DNA from: Ettlia oleoabundans
Lineage: Eukaryota > Chlorophyta > Chlorophyceae > Chlamydomonadales
Assembly: GCA_019693395.1 (NCBI GenBank)
Contig: JAAMXP010004249.1
Location: 6,305 to 18,228, forward strand
DNA: 11,924 bases
Direction: 5' to 3'
In this document: positions 1 to 8,603 of the stretch, in pieces
Layout of the letters: every line of letters begins with the position of its first letter
Position numbering within the stretch: the first letter of the stretch is position 1
The notes under the pieces: generated by a model
The model's input: only the letters and a program-made list of their open reading frames with translations
Database searches by the model: none
What the model was told of the DNA's origin: nothing
Translations under genes and position numbers: made by a program

Positions 1-201
1 GGGTGCACTGGGCTGGCTCCGGCTGGCAACCACTCTGGGCGCCGCATGTAGCAGCGACGTGCCCGCCCACGCTTTCTCAGCTGCTGCCGGTTGACCTGCA
101 CAGCCGGAAACTAATGCTACTGCCTCCAGTCCATGCTATCACGGCCATGCCCTGCTGGCGACTTTCTTACAGTCCCGCTGGCACCTTTCCCTCCCACTCA
201 C
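1..201 (-). other. Probable intron of the glycosyltransferase gene, running off the left edge
   Basis: It follows the gtgagt donor at 201-196. I tried the acceptors in 1-195. None gives a frame that continues the DUF5672-like domain from Leu in phase 2 without an early stop, so the next exon is probably left of base 1. Confidence 0.5.
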
Positions 202-664
202 AGCGACCAGTCGGGTCCCAGGTGGAACAGCACGTTCTTCACTACGTACTCAAAGGCTGCGGTACATGGGAGAGGAGGGCGGTACAGCACAGAGCAGGTG
301 ATGTGAAGAAGTGGTACTAGGCATGATGTGGGCCATATGCAAGGCAGCCAGGCAGGGCACACATCATCACAGCACAGCACTGGTCGCAGTAGCCCAACAA
401 ATCCCAAAGCAGGCAGCCCAGACGCATCCACCCCCGGCCAACCAGTCGACGATACACCTTTTCACCGCCTGTCAAGCCACCTATGCCACGAATTTCGCCA
501 TTTACAGCAGCCAAAAACCCAAGCCTCTCAACCAGCCAGTGTTGGGTTAGCCACAACCACCCACCAACGGCCAAGCCACCTACCGTAGTGCTGCCGCGGC
601 TCAATGATGAGTGCCGCCTTGGGAGAGGACTGGGGCAGTACAAAGGAGCGGGACACAACCACAT
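202..664 (-). CDS. Two exons encoding the start of a DUF5672-like domain
   Basis: Exon 664-584 follows a good acceptor (ctcccctgcag) and encodes 26 residues ending ALIIEPRQHY. It has a gtaggt donor in phase 1. Exon 256-202 completes the codon as Ala and continues FEYVVKNVLFHLGPDWS, ending at a gtgagt donor in phase 2 with the next residue fixed as Leu. The joined motif IIEPRQHYAFEYVVKNVLFH, followed by a GPDW-type stretch, resembles the start of DUF5672 domains, glycosyltransferase-like proteins found in algae and large viruses (my recollection of the family, not a search). The remainder lies left of base 1. The first partial codon needs one G, which the GT4 exon ending at 885 supplies. Only 209 bp separate these exons from the GT4 stop at 874, little room for a 3' UTR, promoter and first exon. 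Hence I prefer one fused gene; a separate gene starting at an ATG near 805 is a weaker alternative. Confidence 0.6.
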
Positions 665-3600
665 CTGCAGGGGAGGGAAGGAACTGTTCATATGCTGTCA
701 CTAGTGTGTTTCTCTGTTGAGGTTAGATGGGGGGACAGCAGACAACGGGACAACTTTACACAGAGTCATGCGCTTGCCCTTCCGCACACCTGTGCCACCA
801 CAACTGCATCCCATCAAAACACTACCCCACCCAACCACGGCACACACACACCAATCTTCCATGCCCGCGCCCGCTAAAACCCACCCATGGTTTGCTGCTG
901 CAGGAACCTGAAGGGCTTGGTGAGCGCCCCGCGGTGCGCCAGCACACGGAAACTTTTTGCAAACGCTTTCTGGCTAAACCGCTGCACCCAGGCCGCGGCC
1001 CTGCGCCTCAGAACCTCCAGGGTGATGCCGTCCATATTGAACACCTCCTGAGTCAACTGCGCGATAGCTTCGGCGTCAGCTCCCAAAAAGCCGGTGGTAC
1101 CGTGCTTGACAATGTCGCCCACGCCACCTCTGTTCAGTACCACTGGGATCACACCTGCGGTCATGCCTGAAGTTGCAGGGCAACACGTGTGTGGATGGTG
1201 AGTGGGGGGGTGGGGTGGGGGGGCACGCGCAAAGGGCCACGATTTTGGCTGCTGACTACTCAGCAGTTGACTTTCAGCAGTACCAACATGTAGGTACTGG
1301 ACGTCTGTGCATGTTATATATGCTGATAGGAAGACAGGTGCGGACAATGCAGCGCTCACCCAGAACAGCCACAGAACGCACGCTGCATTGCACCACCAGC
1401 ACCGCAACCGTCCACCCACCCACCTACCTTCTGCCACCGATATGCCAAAGTGTTCCTCGCTGGCAGGATCCTCCACACCCTCCTCCAGCTCAATGCCAGT
1501 CAGGTGCCACTGCAGTCAATCGACATAAGTGCAGTAGTGGTTAGGACTTCGTGCTCAGCCAGAGTCAGCGGGGCCCTCCATCTCGCCAAGCGGCCAACTT
1601 GAGATAGGTTTTGCCTGGTTGGCTGCCAGGAAACACAGCCTGACTGACATCCGTGCCCCGACCTGCCGAGCGCTGGCCCACGTTCCCTCCCCATATATTG
1701 ACCCAATGCCCACCCACCGCGCCACAGTTGCAAGCATCACCAGCTTGCCCCCCACCCACCTGCCACCTCATTAGCACCCACCCACCGACCAATTCACTCC
1801 CCCCACCCATCCCGCCCACCACCCACCTGCACGAGGCTGTCGTGCAGGATGTGCTCAATCTCCTCAGAGGGCACACCGATGTGGAAGTGAACGGGCAGAC
1901 CCGCAGCCTTCTGCACTTGACAGGACAGCCACAAGGGAGCTGTTGCGGCGAGGAGTTGGGGTGCAGTGCACACACTTGAGGGCAGCAGACATGGCAGTCA
2001 CCATAGATATTTAGCAGGGCCAGTTGACTGGCAGTCCCCCGTGCACGTCTCAAATTGCCCGCCCATCCACCAGGGGGGTGGGGCAAAAACGTAACAACTT
2101 GCCCACTCGCTCACCTGCTGCAGATCGCGCAGGTAGGCTGAATGGGTGGGCATAAGGTTGCCTATAAGGTGCAGCTGGCTGCCGGGAGGCAGGCTGGGCA
2201 GGATCTTTTGAAAGATGGAAATGGCAGCGGCATGGCCCTGCAGCTCGGTGGCCAATGCAGCGACACTTTGTGTGCATCATGTTATGTACGGCAAATTTAT
2301 AGAGGCAAAAGACATTACCACGTGTATGGAAGCCGCAACTTTGGGCTGCTTGCAACAACTAACCGCCAGCAACGCAGGTCAGCCAAAAAATGGGCCCCCC
2401 AGCCTCCTAATCTGCCCTCCTTCAGCCCACCTTGCTCTGCCGTCCCTTGAAGAAGCGCCCCAACAGCACGATGTGTTGCCGCTGGGTGACCAACACCTCC
2501 GTGCTGTTCAACTTGGCAGAGAAGGGCTGCGGTCAGCAGCGGCAGGGGGCCCAGTGTTGCGGCAGCATTGGAAATGGCGGGCGGCACCCAGAGAGCAGGC
2601 CCTTGTGGGGGGGCAAGCAGTCAAAGGAAGCCAGGACGGGGCGTTTGATTGTTGATGTGGTAACAGCAGCACAGGACACTGGCACTCGGTTCCTCTCTTG
2701 CTAGTGTGATAGAAGCGGAACAGGATCTGTAAGCTGCTCAAACCACTTTCCTGATTGGCACGCCGCAGAACAGCACAACAGGTAGGACACGGCTCGAGCG
2801 CGGGCGACCCCTTCCATGCACCACCCCCTCACCTCCACCGGCGGGTGCAGCACTGCGACCGTTGGGGCGGACCCCCACACCCGCAGCGCGTTTTGTATGT
2901 GTCGACCCGCGTAGTGGCTGTACCACCTGCAAGCACACAGGCAGGTTTGTTCGCTTATTTACTGCACAATGCAGGCAGGAGGCATGTGCGGGTTTGCATG
3001 TGAGTGTACCACAACATACAGGAACACACGCAGGCAAGAAGGAGCATGTTAATCGTAAGCAAGCAGGCAAACTGGCATCCGCATGTTGATAACATGAGCA
3101 GGCACGCAGCTTGCAGTCAGGCGAGCAGGCAGCCGGTCAGCATGTCGATCTCACCTGGAGAGCTAGGTGTCAATCACCGTTCCCTTCTTGCGAGAAGAAG
3201 GACCCCCATAAGCCCAACCCCCCATATTGACCAGCAGAAATCAGGGTAGCAACCATTGGCCTGCGGCCCTGAACTCCCCACCCAGGCACACACACTCACA
3301 AACACACGTCCACCCACAAAATAACCCACCTGTCTGTGAACCCGCTGTTCAGCAGCACGTAGTCGTAACTGGCCAGAGACTTGGTGGTGCCAGCACGTGG
3401 CGCGCGATGCAGGTCGAAGGGGAACTGGCACATGTAGAAATTGACGTGGCCCAGCCCCGCAAAGGTGGGCAGCTTGTCGTTACCCAGGGACATGAACACG
3501 GAGTAATCAGTTGGCGTGGGGGCCTGTGATGGGCAAGCAGATTGCTTGTGTGTGTTGGAGGGGGTGGGGAGTGGCGGGCATCAACCCCGTAGCTCCGTAA

Positions 3601-4991
3601 TGTGGGCCCACATCCACCCGAACGTGCATCGCGGCCCTACAGATATGGGTCGGCTCCACCCTCGCCTTTCTACACATATTCAGCCCACCTCCATTATCAC
3701 CACCACCACCATCAGTGCCACCTGACCCACCACCCACCTGAATGTTTATTCCCTGCACTGACACCTGGTGCAGGTCCAGCAGGGCGGGGTCCAGCTTCAC
3801 CCTCAGCCCCGCAGCCACCTCCAGCAGCGCCTCCTTGGTGCGGCACACGTTGCGCGCAAACACAAGCACGTCCACGCTGTAACCCATCTCCTGCAGGCAG
3901 CACAGACGGTATCACACAGCCAGAACAGGCACGTGGTAAGTGAGTGCCTCCAGTCGCATGGGTGGCGGTATGGGCGCATGGCGATAGGCAGCAATGCGTG
4001 GTGACAGGGCAACCAGGTGGAGACGCAGCTGTGCGCGGTGCTGGGGTGTTGCTGTAGAACAGCACCGAGCAGCAGTGTAACTGCATGGCAGCATGCAGTA
4101 TCAGCCCAGCAAGGTGTCAGCAGGGTGGCAGTTTGGTGCAACAGGCTGCTGCCCGAGAAAGCAGCGAAGGAGCCAAGGTGAGCTCCAGCTGCAGGTGGCC
4201 AGGTGCAGTTGTCAATGCTGGCTGGACCAAGAGAAGCAGACTAGAAGCACGCCACTGCACTGCTTGCGACTGCTGCTGGCAAGAAGGCCTATTGGTTGTG
4301 CTGCTGCAAGCCAGGAGGCCGATTAGGTTTCCGGCTGACCTGCATGACCGCCACCACCGATAACAGGTAACGCTCACCGCCGCCAAACACCTGCGGCAAA
4401 CAATCAAAGGATGTTGGAATGCTTGCGCAGTGAGGCTGACAATGGATGCCATACAGTCATGGCTGGCAAGGCAGCCAATTTTGCCTGGCAACACGCAGTT
4501 GCCGCCAGCTGTCTGTCCTCGGGGCCGACTGCCTGGTGCCCAGCTTGCATGGCTGGCGACTCACAATGTTGTATGGCGTGAACACGGCAGCTTTGGCTTG
4601 GGCAGGGTCGCGCGGTAGCATGTTCCAAGGCACTGACACGGGGCACTCGCGGGGAGGCACAGAGGGCAGCCGCCGCCCGGAGGCGTCAGTGGCGGCGGCA
4701 GGTTGCTGGCCCGGCAGTTGGTCTTCTTTGCCACGCGGCGCTGTCGAGGTCACGCCATCGAGCGAATCATGCGTGTGAATCCATCGCCAGTGCCTCTGCA
4801 TTCCGCGCACGGGTTGCAACCAAAATTATTGGCGGCGTTGCTTGGTTGTTGGCGGTTCTAGCAGTCCTGCGGCTGGCTTCTTGACTCACCAGCACCATAA
4901 CGGTCAGCACAAACGTCAGAAGCCATTGCCAGAGCAGCGGCAGACGAACTACAATCCGCAGAGACTTTCCGTGTATGCTGGCACGCCCCAT
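202..4991 (-). CDS. GT4-family glycosyltransferase, type II membrane protein, probably fused to a DUF5672-like domain; 3' end beyond window
   Basis: Retaining GT-B glycosyltransferase that should transfer a sugar from a nucleotide donor, probably in the Golgi lumen; donor and acceptor are unknown. Exons, high to low: 4991-4890, 4795-4565, 4390-4340, 3890-3738, 3523-3330, 2926-2833, 2526-2431, 2237-2115, 1910-1827, 1509-1428, 1166-885, 664-584, 256-202. All junctions are GT-AG and stay in frame. Residues 1-34 carry a basic N terminus and a hydrophobic anchor (about 17-34), followed by a low-complexity stem to about residue 100. The N-terminal Rossmann half starts at FTPYNIVFGGGERYLL. Donor-side motifs are LLGRFFKG (296-303), LHLIGN, WHLTG, and the EX7E signature E395-E403 in EEHFGISVAEG, then IPVVLNRGG. 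If the last junction is not used, TAG at 874 ends a 500-residue GT4-only protein. The ATG at 4991 was chosen because it puts the anchor at the extreme N terminus; the frame is open upstream to 5207. Gene-level confidence is high; the fusion is less certain. Confidence 0.85.
756..760 (-). terminator. Candidate polyadenylation signal (TGTAA) after the GT4-only stop
   Basis: TGTAA on the minus strand, 114 bases past the TAG at 874. If the GT4-DUF5672 intron 884-665 is spliced, this signal is intronic. If not, it would end a GT4-only transcript with a short 3' UTR. Confidence 0.35.
1197..1229 (+). repeat. G-run block (plus strand) / polypyrimidine tract of a GT4 intron
   Basis: Runs of seven, four and seven G on the plus strand. 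On the sense strand of the glycosyltransferase gene these are C runs that precede the acceptor at 1167, so they probably serve as the intron's pyrimidine-rich tract. Confidence 0.7.
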
Positions 4992-5462
4992 TGCAGCATT
5001 GCAATTGTGAGTCAGCGGAAAGGCGGCGACTGCATTCAACCGACACTGGCTGGCACAACCCGCTTGTGCCTGCTGGCACCGCCACGTCACAGGCGCTACC
5101 TTGCCCAGACGGTAGCCTGAGTCCGTGGAAAACCAAGAGGAACCCCTGCAATTTACAGTGACCTTCTGTAAAGCTATCCACATGGTTCGTGACAGCGTAA
5201 AGCCCAAGAAATCCCAATCTGCCGGCAGGCTTGAACGGGGGATGGCGGGGACGGCGGGAGTGGCGGTGATACCCCATACCGCTCCCCAGGGGACGTTGCC
5301 TGGAAGTCAATTGCAACTAGATCATTGCCAGTCAAGTTTCTCGACTTAATTCAGTGATTTAAAAATAAATCAGCGACAACACTACAATAAGTAGAGGCGA
5401 AAGGTCCTCAGGTCCATACCACCGGCGTGACTTGCACTGCCATCACCGCCGAGGGCAACGTT
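4992..5462. other. Intergenic: 3' UTR of the GH114 gene and 5' flank of the glycosyltransferase gene
   Basis: A 471-bp gap between two same-strand genes. It holds an AT-rich patch (about 5345-5393, unusual for this window) and a TGTAA on the minus strand at 5157-5153, about 308 bases past the GH114 stop. TGTAA is the usual green-algal polyadenylation signal, so the GH114 transcript may end near 5140. The glycosyltransferase promoter and 5' UTR would then lie in roughly 4992-5140. I see no clear TATA box and no gene. Confidence 0.55.
5153..5157 (-). terminator. Candidate polyadenylation signal (TGTAA) of the GH114 gene
   Basis: TGTAA on the minus strand downstream of the TGA at 5463. It is the first TGTAA after that stop. 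The motif is short and also occurs by chance elsewhere in the window, so support is modest. Confidence 0.4.
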
Positions 5463-8033
5463 TCACAGCACCGGCTTTGACGGCACCAGGCTGCACATGT
5501 TGCTCTTGGGGGCCTTGCACGACCCCACCTGCGGCTTGGCGCATGCCGCCGGGTGCTTTTGGCAGTATTTGGTGCAGCTGATGCCGGGTGCGCCGAGGTC
5601 CACCCGCTTGTACAGGAAGTTGAGCCCCGCCTTGAGCATGCGGGGGCAGAAGCACGCGGGGTCTGGTGTATCCACGCCTAACTCCTGTGGGTGGGCAGGC
5701 AGGCAGCCCAAAGTAAACCGCAGGGAGGCAGGGGACCACATGGTGTGCAATATATCCCAACTTTCACAACCTCAACATCAGCATGGCCTCTCACATTCTC
5801 ACTAATCAAGTGCATCTGGACCAGTGCACAGCACAAGCCCCCAACCCTCACCTTTCCCCCTCAACCCCCTGCCCCCTGCACCCCCCACCCCACCCCCCCA
5901 ACCATCACCAGCACCACGCACCACGCACCACACACCTCAACAACACCAGCAACATCATCACCACCTTGTCCTCACCTCCTTTGCATCACAGTACTCCACC
6001 CCAAGGATGGGCTTCCTGGGGCTGAAGGACTTGTATGCCCCACATTCGTCAAAAACATTGCACTCCTCATTCAGGGCCCTGCGTCGAACAACCTCAACTC
6101 ATGAACAGTACTCCACAGCTGCAACCAAGAGCCAGGTACTTGGCTGTCGCTGCAGCTGGTGCAGAGCCCCTTACGATTGCCGCCCTCCGCCCAGCCAAGA
6201 AAGGCAGGCATCCTCAGCTTGCCTGTGCTTTAGATTTCAAGCTTCGGATACGCACCCATACCACTTTCAACTGGCTCCACAGGCTCTGCACAATGTACCC
6301 ACCAGTCATAGTGCTTGTGCAGCTTGGGAATCATGTCCATCCCGTTCTTCAGGCCAATGCCCAGCCCCAGCCGGTGCGCGGACTTGGCCAGCCAGGTGTT
6401 GAAGGCCAGCAGGTGGCGACGAGTCAGCGGGAACCCCGTGTCGTTCTCGTGGCCGTTCACGTTGTCTGGCCCGGGTAAGTGGGAAAGCAAAGAGGATTGG
6501 GCGGTATATCCAGGTAAAGAAGCTGTGTCCCGTTGCAAATGCAAAGGAAAGATGGAACCAGGCACTATTACAAGTGCTTGCTTATGGCTTAAAAGCAGCA
6601 GGCATGTGCATGCACTTGTCACTGTACATAATTGTGTCTGGTGTGTGGTGAACTTGGTGTTCCCTACACCTCACCTGGGTCCACCCCATCGCAGCCGATG
6701 CGATTGCAGTATTGCAGGCGCTTGAGCGTGATGGACTGCACTTCCTTGCGCCGCACATCCACCCACCTGTAGTACCAGCAACGAGAACCAGGCAGGTCGG
6801 CCAGCGCAGGGCGCATGTATCAGGAGCAGGGACACGCACAGAAAAAGGGCACAGGGCTCCAGGCAGGCCAGCCAGTGATCCATGCGGGCGGTAACACAAC
6901 AGCATGTTACCATGCCCAGCCAGCTGAGCACTGTGCTGGCCAATGTGGCACCCACCTCTCTCCCTCCCAGCCATCCATCACCTTCCCCAGCGAGCGGCCC
7001 CAATCAGTGGGCTTGATGCCGCGTTTTTTCCGGTCGTCATCCACTCTGCACATCCAGTTGTTCGTTGAGAGCCACATAGCATTGGTTGCAGGCCATCAGC
7101 CAAAGATAACGTTTTGTAATGAAGCGTCAAGGATACGACACAAATACACCCATGCAAAGCTGTGGAAACCCGCAGCAACGCGCCAACATAGGCGTGGCCC
7201 GCCTGGGGCATAAGCACAGGTAACAAACATACAGCTGACCACACACTCTAACAGCAATTGAACAAAAACATGCAACCAGGCAGTTTCAAAGGCTTGTGAA
7301 GTGGTAATAATATGAAGCAAAAGTGTGATGTAGCACATACAGATCCTTTGGCTGGGTGTTACCTACCTAAAGTTCTCCCAGGATCCTGCAGAGAAATAGC
7401 AGATGACACGCACGCTGGGGTCCCGCTGCTTCAAAACAGGAATGGCGCTCTCGGCGGTATCGAAGTCTATTGCATACACCTGCCAGGGAGCAGCCGGGAG
7501 GTTGCGTGAATAGGGGCTCATGCATGAGGGATGCCTCTGGAGAGAGAGCTACCCAGGTGACCGCTGGAGGGCACGAGCCGAACTGGCAGTTAATTGCCAG
7601 CGTGTCTTAAGCTGCAAGGGCTGTAAGCTCCCCCCACCCAAAACCACACAACGTTGGGACGTCCATTGCGTATTGCGGTGCATCGCTGTGACCAGATAGC
7701 ACTTGCTGCAGGCTCTATCTTATAATCTTCCTGTGCTCCAGCACGCCCCCAAGCCCCTGCCTCCGCTGCCACTGCCGCCCCTGTTCCCACCTCCGCCCAT
7801 GCCCGTTCGTATGTAAGTACCTGCACTCCCGGCACATATGTGATGCGCCCTGTGTCAGACAGCTGGTACTGAAAGCGCAGCAACGAGCCGTCCTTGTTGT
7901 AGCGCCGCGGTTTCCACCAAGACGCCGCCGCCGCCGCCTGTCGTGGAGCAGCTGCTGCAATGGCGCTCAGCAGCAGGAGGACGAGCGGTTTCGCTGCACG
8001 GCGCCGCGACGAGCCGCATGAGGGCGGCGGCAT
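5463..8033 (-). CDS. Secreted glycoside hydrolase family 114 protein (endo-alpha-1,4-polygalactosaminidase-like), complete
   Basis: A 331-residue TIM-barrel hydrolase. Characterised GH114 members cut alpha-1,4-linked galactosamine polymers. Exons: 8033-7821, 7479-7367, 7045-6956, 6766-6675, 6465-6303, 6078-5976, 5684-5463 (TGA). All six introns are GT-AG and phase-consistent. Residues 1-37 form a signal peptide: SSRRRAAK, the core PLVLLLLSAIAAAA, then an Ala-rich cleavage zone. Family motifs follow in order: VYAIDFDTAES (72 on), VICYFSAGSWENFR (96-109), DGWEGERWVDVR, GCDGVDPDNVNGHENDTGFP (164-183), LGLGIGLKNGMDMIPKL, WALNEECNVFDEC (224-236) and ILGVEYCD (248-255). The conserved acidic residues D165, D168, D170, E228, E229 and E252 are intact, so it should be active. 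The C terminus (about 267-331) has seven cysteines, including CFC and CTKYC, and extends past the usual domain end. The ATG at 8033 is the only start that gives the signal peptide. Substrate in an alga is unknown. Confidence 0.92.
5860..5975 (-). repeat. G-rich intron start in the GH114 gene
   Basis: From the donor at 5975, the sense strand of this intron (5975-5685) runs through TGGTG/TGTTG-type repeats into a block of several G-runs of four to seven (about 5862-5900). The plus strand shows the complementary C runs. On the RNA this could fold as a G-quadruplex. It is non-coding. Confidence 0.7.
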
Positions 8034-8603
8034 GTAAAAAGGGCCGGGGGAAGTTCCGGCCTGGAGGCCGCCGGTGTGCCGCGTCTCGAGATAGAGCTAG
8101 CTTTGGGCGGCAGCAAGCATATCGTGCTGCACCAACAAATTGGCTGAGGATGCAAAATCCAAGTGGCCAGCGCAAGCGGGCAGCCGCAAATAGCCCACTT
8201 AGCATCTGCCCGCTGAGCGTCGCTCCACAGCTTCCGCCCGGGTACGCTGGCACCCCGCTCAGAGCACAAGATGAGCCAGCGATAACTTCCATTGAGGACG
8301 GTTCCTACTTAACTGCAATTCTGACAGCATAGCCTTATATCAGACTTCTTAATTTGGGGTACAGCAAGCCAACCAAATCTCTGACCTCACCACCAGCCCA
8401 CCTCCGGAACTAGCAGGGCCACCGCCATCATGCCTACAGCGGCAGGGCATTGCGCCCATATCTATTAGAGAGTTCATGAGTGCATGAGGCAGAATGGGAT
8501 TTGAATGTTTGGATTCGTTTCTCGTGCAAGGCACTAGGTCCCTGCACAATGCAGCGCTGAAAAAAAAAGCATCGAGGAGGGACGGTGCCTTGCCGGCCTG
8601 CCG
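8034..8603. other. Intergenic: 3' UTR of the aminotransferase gene and 5' flank of the GH114 gene
   Basis: A 570-bp gap. No TGTAA occurs on the minus strand after the aminotransferase stop at 8604, so that transcript's end is undefined. A TATA-like stretch, gatataagg on the minus strand near 8336-8343, lies about 300 bases upstream of the GH114 ATG; it is weak evidence for a promoter. A run of A residues lies near 8561-8569. No reading frame here resembles a known protein. Confidence 0.45.

Noticed and set aside
1..195. Further exon of the DUF5672-like region
   Set aside because: Acceptors at several AG sites give early stops or no domain similarity in the required phase.
167..200. TGA at 200-198 followed by TGTAA at 171-167 as the end of the gene
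   Set aside because: This would leave a truncated domain and a 3' UTR of about 30 bases; the gtgagt donor overlapping the TGA is more likely.
770..830. Separate DUF5672 gene starting at an ATG near 805 (MGCSCGGT, then gtgtgc donor, phase 1)
   Set aside because: It is phase-compatible, but it would need a promoter inside the GT4 gene's end and has a weaker donor than the 885 junction. Kept only as an alternative.
4767..5207. Glycosyltransferase start at an upstream ATG (5207)
   Set aside because: In frame, but the extra 72 residues look non-coding and would bury the membrane anchor; the ATG at 4991 gives a normal type II anchor.
5824..6402. 192-codon plus-strand reading frame
   Set aside because: It lies opposite two GH114 exons and a C-rich intron; its protein is Pro/His/Thr low complexity with no recognisable domain.
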